Under the pieces are notes generated by a model. The model was given only the letters and a program-made list of their open reading frames with translations, was not told the origin of the DNA and made no database searches. This document shows positions 1 through 7,150 of a DNA stretch of 37,092 bases, one piece after another (position 1 is the first letter of the stretch; each line of letters starts with the position of its first letter). Origin of the DNA: a virus; IMG/VR virus record IMGVR_UViG_3300028590_000999, positions 1 through 37,092 of that record, one strand, 5' to 3'. The position numbers and the translations under genes are program-made.

Positions 1-1503
1 ATGGGCGGGATCGGAGTCGGCGCAATCCGGCTGTCGAGCCTGACCGACAACACGTCCAGCCCAGAGCGGCAACGCGAGATCATCACGGGCGAAGCTGGGC
101 TCATCAAGGTGGATGAGCTGATCTTCACCGAGGAATTGGACATCTCGGCCACCAACGTTGCGGTCTGGGACCGGCCGGACCTCAAGTACTGGCTTGAGAA
201 CCCGCTCAAGCTCGATCACCTGATCTTTTGGAAGCTGGACCGCGTTTGCCGCAACGTCCTTGAGACCGCGTGGTTGATCGGATGGGCACTTGAGAACGGT
301 GTGAACCTCATTTGTCATAGCCCCCGCCTGGACCTGTCGTCCCCCCTCGGGCGCGGCATCGCTCTGTTCATCGGGTCCATCGCCGAGATGGAATCCGTCA
401 ACATCAAAGAGCGGATCAACGATGCCCGCGCCTACATGGCCAAAGTCGCACGGTGGCCAGCGGCCAAGCCCGCGTACGGCTACCGCAAGGCTCCCCACTC
501 AAGCGGCAAGGGCTACATGCTTGAGCCGGACCCTGAGACGGCTCCCATCGTCATCAAGTGCGTTACCGAGTATTTGGCGGGCGACTCATACGAGACCATC
601 GCGCAACGCAGAGAAACCGAGGGTGCCCTTCCACCCGCGCGGACTGCCGAGAAGGGCCGGAAGCGCCGAGAGGCCACGACGTGGCACGCCACCGCAGTAC
701 AGAAGATGCTGAACGCGGAACGCCTGCGGAACGTCGTGATCATCAACGACGAGATCCACCGTGACGAGGACGGGGCGCCGCTGCGCTACGGACCGCCGCT
801 GATTGACGATGACACGTTCTACGCCCTAAAGGCTGTGATCAAGCGTCGATCCAAGGGCGGCGGGGAGTACAAGCGTCGCCGCAAGGACGCCAGCGGCCTA
901 CTCGGAGTTGTCCGGCACGCCGTTTGCGAAGGGCCGATGTACCACGGCGGGTCACGCGAGAGGCCGTCATATTCGTGCACAGCCCGGGGCTGTCCAGACC
1001 ACGGCATCTTGGCCACCTACGTTGAGGAATACGCGGCCGAGGAGTTCCTAGCTCGGGTCGGAAGCCTTGAGTACACCTACACAGAGGAAGACCCCGGGGA
1101 AGACCACTCGGCCGAGCTGGCCGACGCCATCGCCGCGATGGAACGTCTAGAGGCTGACCGCTACGAACGCAACCTGTTTCAAGGCGAGTCGGGCAACCTA
1201 CGATTTGCCGATCTCTACGCCAAACTTGAGAAGCGTCGGACCCACCTCGCGAGTCTCCCGAGTCGACCCCCGACCAAGCGAACCATCCACACAGGAATCA
1301 CGTTCGCGGCACGCTGGGACGTCGCGGACAAGGCCGAGAAGGGCCAAATGCTCAAGGATGCCGGGGCCGTGGTGTGGGTCGGCCCTGCGGAGCGGCGCGG
1401 CTCCCCAAACTGGCGTGCCCGCGTCTCGTTTGATCTACGCGGGCCGGACTGGCTTCTAGACCAGGGCCACGACGACCCCGACGCCACCGAGAACTACGCC
1501 TAG
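1..1503 (+). CDS. int: Large serine recombinase (phage integrase)
   Basis: 500 residues. The N-terminal resolvase-type catalytic domain (about 1-135) carries R10-x-S12, with S12 the presumed nucleophile, and the conserved LDRVCRN segment at 79-85. A Recombinase domain follows (about 155-290, including KPAYGYRK), then a zinc-ribbon region (C309, C326, C331) and a charged coiled-coil stretch (about 370-420). Enzymes of this class recombine attP with attB through a phosphoserine intermediate, and need a directionality factor to reverse the reaction; a candidate lies at 23779-24462. The zinc ribbon is odd: the usual first C-x2-C knuckle has only one Cys. The start is the first base of the window, so a slightly earlier start cannot be excluded. 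A strong hairpin follows the stop. Confidence 0.95.
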   Translation: MGGIGVGAIRLSSLTDNTSSPERQREIITGEAGLIKVDELIFTEELDISATNVAVWDRPDLKYWLENPLKLDHLIFWKLDRVCRNVLETAWLIGWALENGVNLICHSPRLDLSSPLGRGIALFIGSIAEMESVNIKERINDARAYMAKVARWPAAKPAYGYRKAPHSSGKGYMLEPDPETAPIVIKCVTEYLAGDSYETIAQRRETEGALPPARTAEKGRKRREATTWHATAVQKMLNAERLRNVVIINDEIHRDEDGAPLRYGPPLIDDDTFYALKAVIKRRSKGGGEYKRRRKDASGLLGVVRHAVCEGPMYHGGSRERPSYSCTARGCPDHGILATYVEEYAAEEFLARVGSLEYTYTEEDPGEDHSAELADAIAAMERLEADRYERNLFQGESGNLRFADLYAKLEKRRTHLASLPSRPPTKRTIHTGITFAARWDVADKAEKGQMLKDAGAVVWVGPAERRGSPNWRARVSFDLRGPDWLLDQGHDDPDATENYA

Positions 1504-1515
1504 CGGGCGCCTAGG

Positions 1516-1554
1516 ACGGCCCTCGGACCCTCTTCGGAGCGGTTCGGGGGCCGT
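1516..1554 (+). terminator. Intrinsic terminator of the integrase gene
   Basis: A GC-rich stem (ACGGCCCTCGG paired with its complement, two G-U wobbles) encloses an inner CTC-TTCG-GAG hairpin with a UUCG-type tetraloop. It begins 13 bases after the integrase stop. The U-tract is poor (GTTCCC), as is common in GC-rich actinobacteria. Confidence 0.6.
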
Positions 1555-1611
1555 TCCCGTCTGCGGACGCGGTGGCGAGGCGGAAGCCCGAGGGGTGCAA
1601 TGGTGCTGAGA

Positions 1612-1681
1612 TGTAGGCGTTTCCTATTCTCCTATACATTCCTTCCTTCCTTCTAATGGCCAGAGAATAGAAATCCCTACA
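1612..1681. repeat. AT-rich imperfect inverted repeat; candidate attachment site or convergent terminator
   Basis: The left arm (1612-1631) reads TGTAGG, CG, TTTC, C, TATTCTC. The right arm (1663-1681) is its complement apart from the CG/GA difference and one missing base. A CATT block also repeats symmetrically nearer the centre, flanking CCTTCCTTCCTT. The patch is clearly richer in A+T than its surroundings. It lies between the integrase and the convergent leftward gene, where either an att site for a serine integrase (an imperfect palindrome of about 50 bp) or a bidirectional terminator would fit. Confidence 0.45.
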
Positions 1682-1706
1682 CCTCTTCATCTTCTGCACC
1701 CTGGCG

Positions 1707-2120
1707 CTACAGGCTCCGACCGTCCTCACGCGGACGTATCGCGCGACGCGGGATCAGTTGATCGTGGACCACGATCCGGTGGGGACGGCCGTCCGCATAG
1801 CCGAGTGAGTAGTTGGCCACGGCAAGCCACTGGCCCGTGGCGCTGCGGAACCACCCGGAGCGCAGCGCGCGGGCTGGCCCGGTGAGGTCCAAGCCATCCG
1901 GCACCACTGTCACGGGGTCCTCGGGGTGCTGCGGAAACAGCACGTCTAGGGAGACCCAAGCGGGTGCGAGGGCAGGCGTGCGCCCGTGGTTCTTGTCACC
2001 AGTCCAGCGGGTGTAGGGAGAGTCCAGCGTCACCGCCGCATCGTAGAACAAACGTTCGATGATCGGCAGTGGTGCGCTTGCCCGTACCCGCGTCTGTTGT
2101 GGTGCGCACCCCAAGATCAC
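1707..2120 (-). CDS. Hypothetical protein, the only leftward gene
   Basis: 137 residues from a GTG at 2118-2120 to a TAG at 1707-1709. Codon third positions are GC-rich on this strand and the product has a normal soluble composition with many W, Y and F residues (for example SGWFRSATGQWLAVANYSLG near the C-terminus). No rightward frame here is convincing. No domain was recognised. No clear ribosome-binding site precedes the GTG, so it may be leaderless or start further in. A family A palindrome lies within the first ten codons, suggesting that expression is controlled by whatever binds those sites. It converges on the integrase gene and diverges from the HNH gene. Its position fits a lysogeny-associated gene, but that is inference only. 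Confidence 0.6.
   Translation of the reverse strand: MILGCAPQQTRVRASAPLPIIERLFYDAAVTLDSPYTRWTGDKNHGRTPALAPAWVSLDVLFPQHPEDPVTVVPDGLDLTGPARALRSGWFRSATGQWLAVANYSLGYADGRPHRIVVHDQLIPRRAIRPREDGRSL
2097..2114. promoter_or_regulatory. Family A palindrome (A1)
   Basis: TTGTGGTG-CG-CACCCCAA, one mismatch from a perfect palindrome. It sits inside the first codons of the leftward gene, overlapping the region where its translation and possibly its transcription begin. It matches eight further sites in the window. Confidence 0.6.
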
Positions 2121-2233
2121 ACGTTGGTCACAGCATCCGGCAACGGCCGTTTTCGCCCCGGATCGGGTTGCGGGGCATGGGGTGTATTAGGTGAGGGGGT
2201 AGCGCAGTCCGCCCCTGCGATCGGGGGTGCGGT

Positions 2234-2566
2234 GTGGCGCGTGCCTGTCGCACTTGTCCCGGCCTAGCGGTCCCTGGTTCAAGCCAGTGTGCGCGCTGCG
2301 GGGGTCAGACTCGGCAGCCCGGTAGCGAGACAGCTCGGCGCAGGATGCGGGCCGAGGTGAATCGGGCGGGCTCGGCGATGTGTGCCACGTGCTGCACCCG
2401 CCACGCTGCCAAGCGCATCCGTGTTGACCACGTCGTCCCGCTTTCGGCGGGCGGCAGGGACCACCCCACGAACCTACAAACGCTGTGTGTCGAGTGCCAT
2501 TCGGACAAGTCCCTTGAGGACGCGGTTGCGCGGTATGCGAACCGGCTCGGCGGTAGGGCGGGGTGA
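2234..2566 (+). CDS. HNH endonuclease
   Basis: 110 residues from a GTG preceded by a G-rich site (GGGGGTGCGG). The N-terminus has paired cysteines (CRTC and CARC) typical of the zinc-knuckle class. The C-terminal half is the HNH core, with VDHVVPLSAGG, then NLQTLCVECH and DKS. Small HNH nucleases of this kind are frequent near phage packaging genes, where some assist terminase cleavage. Here it stands about 2.4 kb before the small terminase, so a packaging role is inference and a free-standing homing-type nuclease is also possible. A terminator follows. Confidence 0.85.
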   Translation: MARACRTCPGLAVPGSSQCARCGGQTRQPGSETARRRMRAEVNRAGSAMCATCCTRHAAKRIRVDHVVPLSAGGRDHPTNLQTLCVECHSDKSLEDAVARYANRLGGRAG

Positions 2567-2583
2567 AAGTTGGGGCGCCTAGG

Positions 2584-2611
2584 GGGGTCGGGACAGCCCG
2601 GCCCCTCTTCT
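2584..2611 (+). terminator. Intrinsic terminator after the HNH gene
   Basis: GGGGTCGGG and CCCGGCCCC pair over nine positions (one G-U) around an ACAG loop, followed by TCTTCT. It would insulate the late block from the HNH gene. Confidence 0.65.
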
Positions 2612-2855
2612 CACGCGCCCTGAGTGCGGCCCCGATTTTTGTGGATCATGCCGTGCCCGCTGACCAGCGGGTCAGTGGGATATGGCCCCGCAATGGGGAA
2701 TGAGAACGGCTCCATTAAGGGGTCGGTAACGGCCGCTACTGGCCCTTAAGACTGCCGAACCGGCCGGGTTGATCCGGGTAATGCGCGTCCCTCTCTCCGC
2801 GCCCTGCCCGATGTCCCCGGCCGGTTCGGCACGCCAACGCAAGGAGGTGGTCCGC
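2612..2855 (+). other. Noncoding gap before the late genes, with nested palindromes
   Basis: No convincing gene. CTGACC and GGTCAG form a short inverted repeat (2660-2675). TTAAGGG and CCCTTAA (2715-2721 and 2743-2749) flank an inner imperfect palindrome, GTAACGGCCGCTAC. A TTTTTG run lies at about 2635. The long co-directional late block starts just downstream, so a late promoter is expected here, but no standard -35/-10 pair was recognised. A packaging (cos) site is another possibility. Confidence 0.35.
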
Positions 2856-3533
2856 GTGGCCCTGCCCCCGAGCATCACGACCGGCACCGTGCGAGGTCGG
2901 TACTTCACCCCGGACGGTGGCGCTGCCGAGGGCGCCGTGTTCTTCACCGCGCTTGCCCTCATCACCGTTCCGTCCGCGGCTGACGCCGTGGTCCCGGAGC
3001 CGGTATCGGTCGCCCTTGATACTGCGGGCGCGTTCTCGATCACGCTGCCCGCTGGTGACTACCGCGCCGAGGTCCGCGTTACCGCGCACGCCACGACCAA
3101 GGTTGTCCGCGTCCTCACCGGTACCACTCTCGATCTGCCCACGGCGGCCCCGTTGGTACCGGCCGCGTCACTGCGGTATCCGGTGGCGACCGTGCTCGGC
3201 AAGTTCCCCGACGCCGTGGGCAACGTGGTCATCACGGCCGAGGACTTGAACACCACCGTCATTGGGGTTCCCGGTCCGCCTGGTCCCAAGGGCGATACCG
3301 GGGCGCCTGGCGCTCAAGGCGGTACCGGATCGGCCGGGCCGAAAGGCGATACCGGCGCGGTCGGCCCCAAGGGCGATACCGGTCCCCCTGGTGCGGTACC
3401 GACGAACGCGCTTCACGCGTACCGGTGGGATGGCTCGGGCTACGTGCCTGCGGTGAACGCGGGCCACTACGTCGGCCCCACTGATCCCGGTTCGGTACCG
3501 GATGGCTCGGTCTGGGACGACACCAGTGGGTAG
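2856..3533 (+). CDS. Collagen-like tail fibre / minor tail protein
   Basis: 225 residues. GTG 2856 was chosen because AAGGAGG lies 8 bases upstream. Residues about 1-100 look like a beta-rich domain (GTVRGRYFTPDG and an AGDYRAEVRV strand). About 14 Gly-X-Y triplets follow (residues 140-181, with GPK-GDT repeated), then a short C-terminal module (HAYRWDGSGYVP ... DGSVWDD). Gly-X-Y stretches form trimeric stalks in phage fibres and adhesins, so a host-contact role is likely. The placement before lysin and terminase, rather than after the tail genes, is unusual. The stop overlaps the start of the next gene. Confidence 0.8.
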   Translation: MALPPSITTGTVRGRYFTPDGGAAEGAVFFTALALITVPSAADAVVPEPVSVALDTAGAFSITLPAGDYRAEVRVTAHATTKVVRVLTGTTLDLPTAAPLVPAASLRYPVATVLGKFPDAVGNVVITAEDLNTTVIGVPGPPGPKGDTGAPGAQGGTGSAGPKGDTGAVGPKGDTGPPGAVPTNALHAYRWDGSGYVPAVNAGHYVGPTDPGSVPDGSVWDDTSG

Positions 3534-4131
3534 GCGTGTGCGGGTCGGTACCGCGTGGGTGCCTGTTCGCCGCAAGCTCCGTATCGGCTCGGCGTGGGTG
3601 CCGGTTCGGCCTGAGTTTCAAACGCTCATGGACGGGTTGGTACCCGCCGTGGCGAACGTCGCGGACCCGGCCACGTACACCCTCGGGACGGTATTCACCT
3701 CGGCGGTTCCGGGCTACGTCCACGGCGTCCGGTTCATGGCGTCCACGACGCTCCCGGACGGCCCGCCGATCGGACTTCTGTACCGCGTGACCGGTGCCGA
3801 GTCCGGGACCGAGTTGGCGCGCGCGACGGTCGGCGCGATGACTCCGGGCGAGTGGGCGGTGTGCCTGTTCCCCACGCCGGTCCCGATCGCGGCCGATGTC
3901 CCGCACGTCGCGGCGTACTGGGTTGCGCGCGGCTACGCGTTCACCACTGGCGGACTCGCTGCGGGCATCTCGCGCGGGGACCTCACCGCAGTCCCGGATG
4001 GATGGGCGATGCCCGGCGTCGGCCCGATTCCGAACGGCCGCTACGTCGACGTGCCCGGCCCCTCGCTGCCGTTCAAGGCAGCCAACGGAAACAACTACTT
4101 CGCGGACGTCCTGTTCAGCCGGACGCCGTGA
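3526..4131 (+). CDS. DUF4082-like beta-sandwich protein, probable fibre or virion-surface partner
   Basis: About 201 residues from a GTG at 3526 that overlaps the end of the fibre gene; GTG 3538 is an alternative. The core has the pattern I associate with DUF4082 domains: VHGVRF, a loop, then GTELARATV, an AADVPHVAAYWV strand, NGRYVDV, and a terminal NNYFADVLFS. These domains occur in secreted, carbohydrate-associated proteins. With the collagen-like gene just upstream, a receptor-binding or decoration role is plausible. No catalytic motif is visible. The family assignment is from memory of the motif pattern and is moderate. Confidence 0.6.
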   Translation: MGRRVRVGTAWVPVRRKLRIGSAWVPVRPEFQTLMDGLVPAVANVADPATYTLGTVFTSAVPGYVHGVRFMASTTLPDGPPIGLLYRVTGAESGTELARATVGAMTPGEWAVCLFPTPVPIAADVPHVAAYWVARGYAFTTGGLAAGISRGDLTAVPDGWAMPGVGPIPNGRYVDVPGPSLPFKAANGNNYFADVLFSRTP

Positions 4132-4192
4132 CTCCCCCAAGTCGTCGCGCACTGCCCGCGCGGCGGTTGCCGACGACAAAGGAGACACACCC

Positions 4193-4912
4193 ATGACATG
4201 GCGCCTTGCCAGCTCTTTGGTCAAGCTGCGGGATCAGGTCAACGCCCGGCATCCGAACCGGAGCAAGGCCAGTGACGGCACGATCGGCGACGCGGCGCAC
4301 GCGTCCCGATCCAGCGATCACAACCCGTGGGTCGGCCCCGGTGTGGTGACCGCGATCGACCTCACGCACGACCCGGTGAACGGCATCGACATCGACAAGT
4401 TCACCGATGAACTTGCCGCGTCGCGCGACCCCCGGATCAAGTACATCATCGCCAACGGCCTGATCCTGGACAGCCGCCCCGGCATGAACCCGTGGAAGTG
4501 GGTCAAGTACTACGGCCCCAACCAGCACACACGGCACGTCCACATCTCGGTCATGCCCTCGGCGAACCTGTACGACTCGAACGCGCCGTGGAACATCCCG
4601 AGCCTCGGCGCTGCGGCCCCGGCCCCGGCTCCCGCTCCCGCTCCCCCGCCTGCGCCCGCGCCTCGGCCCTCGGCACCGCCCTTCCCGCTGCCGCGTGACC
4701 ACTACTTCGGTCTGATCACCGGTCCGGCCGTGCGGCTGATTCAGCAGGCCCTACAGCGCAAGGGCTTCGCGCCGAACTACCCGGCTTGGGCGGACGGCAA
4801 GTACGAGATGCCGACCAAGAACGCAGTCGCGGCGTGGCAGCGGGCGCACATGCCGCACACCACCCGGTTCGGCGAGGTCTGGTGGGACGACTGGGCCGCG
4901 CTTCTCGCGTGA
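4193..4912 (+). CDS. Endolysin: M15-type peptidase with C-terminal peptidoglycan-binding-like domain
   Basis: 239 residues. ATG 4193 has AAAGGAGA 7 bases upstream. The N-terminal part has metal-ligand motifs of the M15/VanY-type D-Ala-D-Ala peptidases: S40-x2-H43, D56 in VVTAIDLTHD, and H115-V-H117. A Pro/Ala linker (about 140-165) leads to a C-terminal domain resembling a peptidoglycan-binding domain (AVRLIQQALQRKGF ... AVAAWQRAHM). The enzyme would cut peptide stems of the host wall, for lysis or possibly entry. Holin candidates are distant (19549 and 20443). No signal peptide is seen. Confidence 0.85.
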   Translation: MTWRLASSLVKLRDQVNARHPNRSKASDGTIGDAAHASRSSDHNPWVGPGVVTAIDLTHDPVNGIDIDKFTDELAASRDPRIKYIIANGLILDSRPGMNPWKWVKYYGPNQHTRHVHISVMPSANLYDSNAPWNIPSLGAAAPAPAPAPAPPPAPAPRPSAPPFPLPRDHYFGLITGPAVRLIQQALQRKGFAPNYPAWADGKYEMPTKNAVAAWQRAHMPHTTRFGEVWWDDWAALLA

Positions 4913-4917
4913 CCTAG

Positions 4918-4940
4918 CCACGCAAGCACACTCGCGTGAC
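4918..4940 (+). promoter_or_regulatory. Family B palindrome (B1) before terS
   Basis: CACGC-AAGCACACT-CGCGTG core in the gap between the lysin stop and the small terminase. One arm base differs from consensus (CTCGCG for CTTGCG). As RNA it would form a hairpin with a CACA loop. Confidence 0.6.
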
Positions 4941-4955
4941 TCCGAGGGGGTGGCG

Positions 4956-5417
4956 ATGTCTCGCAACGTCGCCAACCCCTCGGGGAACCCGCGCGGACCG
5001 AGCGCCAACGACGCGCCCGTGGTTCACGCTGGCCGCGCACCTCGCGTGCCCGCCTCGCTCGGCTCAGACGGCAAGGCGGTGTGGCGCAAGGTATGGGAAG
5101 CCGGACAGGGCGCATACAACCCGCGCACGGACTCTTTCGCGATCCAGCGGTACGCCGAGCTGCATGACCGCCGCGCCGAGCTGTTGGCCGTGATCGACGC
5201 GGACGGGCTCACCACCGAGGGCAGCATGGGCCAAGTCGTCATGCACCCCGCGTTGAGGTTTGTCGAGTCGACAGAGCGGGAGATGCGCGCGATTGAGGCT
5301 GTTCTTGGCCTCTCGCTTGAGGCCCGCTTGAGGCTCGGCCTTGCGGCGTCCTCTTTGGACAAGACCACGCTCGCGGATCTTCTCGGCGGCGGCGGGGACG
5401 ACGCGTACGACGAATGA
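4956..5417 (+). CDS. terS: Terminase small subunit
   Basis: 153 residues. ATG 4956 follows a G-rich ribosome-binding site (GAGGGGGTGG). The layout resembles P27-type small terminases: a flexible N-terminus with PRVPASLG, a helical centre (GKAVWRKVWE ... ELHDRRAEL), a GSMGQVVMHPALR segment and a C-terminal helix with LEARLRLGL. It recognises phage DNA and loads the large subunit. The large terminase starts 17 bases downstream, and the two are almost certainly co-translated. A family B palindrome lies just upstream. Confidence 0.85.
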   Translation: MSRNVANPSGNPRGPSANDAPVVHAGRAPRVPASLGSDGKAVWRKVWEAGQGAYNPRTDSFAIQRYAELHDRRAELLAVIDADGLTTEGSMGQVVMHPALRFVESTEREMRAIEAVLGLSLEARLRLGLAASSLDKTTLADLLGGGGDDAYDE

Positions 5418-5433
5418 CCCGGGGGTGGTCCTC

Positions 5434-6909
5434 ATGCGTTGGCGCACCGAGGGCGGCCGGGTCATCCGGTTCATCGAACACTTGACGCTCGGCGGTTCCT
5501 ACCTCGGTTTGCCGTTCCGTTTGCTGCTCTGGCAACGCGAGGTGATCCGGGACCTGTACCGGACTTACCCGGACGGCCGCCGCAAGCACCGAACCGCGGT
5601 CCTTGGCATCGCCAGAAAGAACGGCAAGACGCAGCTCGCGGCGGCTCTCGCCCTGTACCACCTGTGTGCGGACACCCGCGACGCGGCGCCCGAGGTGGTG
5701 TGTGCGGCGAACACGCGTGATCAAGCGCGCCTGTTGTTCCGCGAGGCCGCGCGCATGGTCCGCATGTCCCCGCTGCTGCGGGAGATATGCACCGTGCACC
5801 GGGACCGGATCACGTGCCACGCCACGGGCGGGACGTTCTTCACCGTGTCGGCCGATGCCGGGCTACAGCAGGGCCTCAACCCCACGTTCGTGGTCGTTGA
5901 CGAGTATGCGCAAGCCAAGCACTCGGACTTGTTCGACGCGCTCACCCTCGGCTCGGCGCAGCGCCGCGAACCGCTGTTCTTGGTGATCTCCACTGCCGGG
6001 CCGTACCCGGATGGACCGTTCGCCGCGCTGGTCGACTACGGCCACCGCGTGAACTCCGGTGAGGAAGACGACCCGTCGTTCTTCTGCAAGTGGTTCGGGG
6101 TTCAGCCGGGGGAAGAGGTCGACCACACCGACCCGGATGTGTGGCAGCGGTGTAACCCGTCCTGGGAAATCATGAACCACGCGGACTTCGCGTCCGCTGT
6201 GAAGCGCACGCCCGAGGCGAACTGGCGCATGTACCGCCTCAACCAGTTTGTTCGCGGCGGTAGCGCGTGGCTTCCGCACGGCGCGTGGGAAGGACTTCGG
6301 GCGCCCGACAACGGGTTCCGCCCGGGTGACTTGATCGTGGTCGGGCTGGACGCGGCATATCGCAACGACTCAACCGCGATCGTCGGTGTCCGGCTCTCGG
6401 ACCTTCACGTTGAGGTGTTGGGGCACTGGGAGGCCGACCCGAAAGACCCGCATTGGCGGACGCCGATCGCCGAGGTCATGGACCGGGTACGCGAGGTGTG
6501 CGCTGAATACGTGGTCGCCGAGGTTGCCTATGACCCGGCCTGGTTCGCGGTGCAAGCGCAGATGCTCACAGACGACGGCTTGCCGCTGGTCGAGTTCCCG
6601 AACTCGGTAGCGCGCATGGTCCCGGCCACGGCCGGTGCTTACACCGCCGTTGTGGATGGACTGCTGACGCACTCCGATCAGCCCGCCCTCGCGCGGCACA
6701 TCGGCAACTGCGTCCTCAAGTCCGATGCCCGGGGTGAGCGGATCACCAAAGAGTTCCCGTCTTCCAAGCGGCACATCGACCTTGCCGTTGCGTGGGTGAT
6801 GGCGCTTCACCGCGCACAACTGTTCCGCGAGGCGGACACATCGGACGACTTCCTGACGGACGGAAACGCCTACGGGGCGGACGGTTTCGAGACCGACGAC
6901 GAATGGTGA
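5434..6909 (+). CDS. terL: Terminase large subunit
   Basis: 491 residues from ATG 5434 (GGGGGTGG upstream). The ATPase domain has a Walker A-like ARKNGKT at 60-66 and a Walker B VVVDE at 153-157. The C-terminal RNase H-like nuclease begins with VGLDAAYRND (D306), and a late acidic residue lies in KRHIDLAVAW. It packages DNA into proheads and cuts it at initiation and termination. Length and motif order fit the Terminase_1 / YmfN-like group. GTG 5425 is an alternative start. It ends 10 bases before a small membrane protein gene. Confidence 0.93.
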   Translation: MRWRTEGGRVIRFIEHLTLGGSYLGLPFRLLLWQREVIRDLYRTYPDGRRKHRTAVLGIARKNGKTQLAAALALYHLCADTRDAAPEVVCAANTRDQARLLFREAARMVRMSPLLREICTVHRDRITCHATGGTFFTVSADAGLQQGLNPTFVVVDEYAQAKHSDLFDALTLGSAQRREPLFLVISTAGPYPDGPFAALVDYGHRVNSGEEDDPSFFCKWFGVQPGEEVDHTDPDVWQRCNPSWEIMNHADFASAVKRTPEANWRMYRLNQFVRGGSAWLPHGAWEGLRAPDNGFRPGDLIVVGLDAAYRNDSTAIVGVRLSDLHVEVLGHWEADPKDPHWRTPIAEVMDRVREVCAEYVVAEVAYDPAWFAVQAQMLTDDGLPLVEFPNSVARMVPATAGAYTAVVDGLLTHSDQPALARHIGNCVLKSDARGERITKEFPSSKRHIDLAVAWVMALHRAQLFREADTSDDFLTDGNAYGADGFETDDEW

Positions 6910-6919
6910 GGGGGCGGTC

Positions 6920-7147
6920 ATGCGCGAGTCACTGATGGGCTGGCTGCCAGCTTTCCTCGGCCGCATCGGTCACGGCCTAGTGTCCGCGTGGGGTGGCTTC
7001 CGAGCCGCGTTGGCCGAGTGGACCGCCGTTGCCGGTGCCGCGCTGGTCGCGTTCGGCGTGGGCGACATCTACGGGCCTGCGGGCCTGATCACGGGCGGGG
7101 CACTGCTGATCCTCGGCGCCATCGCGGCCAAGCGATCGGGGGTGTAA
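6920..7147 (+). CDS. Small membrane protein between terminase and portal
   Basis: 75 residues, ATG 6920, with GAGGGGGCGG just upstream. Two hydrophobic segments are predicted: WTAVAGAALVAFGVGDIY (about 34-51) and AGLITGGALLILGAIAA (about 54-70), with a short basic C-terminus (KRSGV). Small membrane proteins of unknown role occur between terL and portal in several actinophages. A holin function is possible but unsupported. It lies tightly inside the packaging operon. Confidence 0.7.
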   Translation: MRESLMGWLPAFLGRIGHGLVSAWGGFRAALAEWTAVAGAALVAFGVGDIYGPAGLITGGALLILGAIAAKRSGV

Positions 7148-7150
7148 CCG

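Noticed and set aside
1511-1729. Short leftward frame with AAGGAAGGAAGG before an ATG
   Set aside because: The purine run looks like a ribosome-binding site, but the frame reads through the integrase terminator and the inverted repeat; the product has no recognisable features.
2265-2300. tRNA T-arm-like sequence (GGTTCAAGCC)
   Set aside because: The flanking bases do not form a T-stem or acceptor stem, and the stretch lies inside the HNH coding region.
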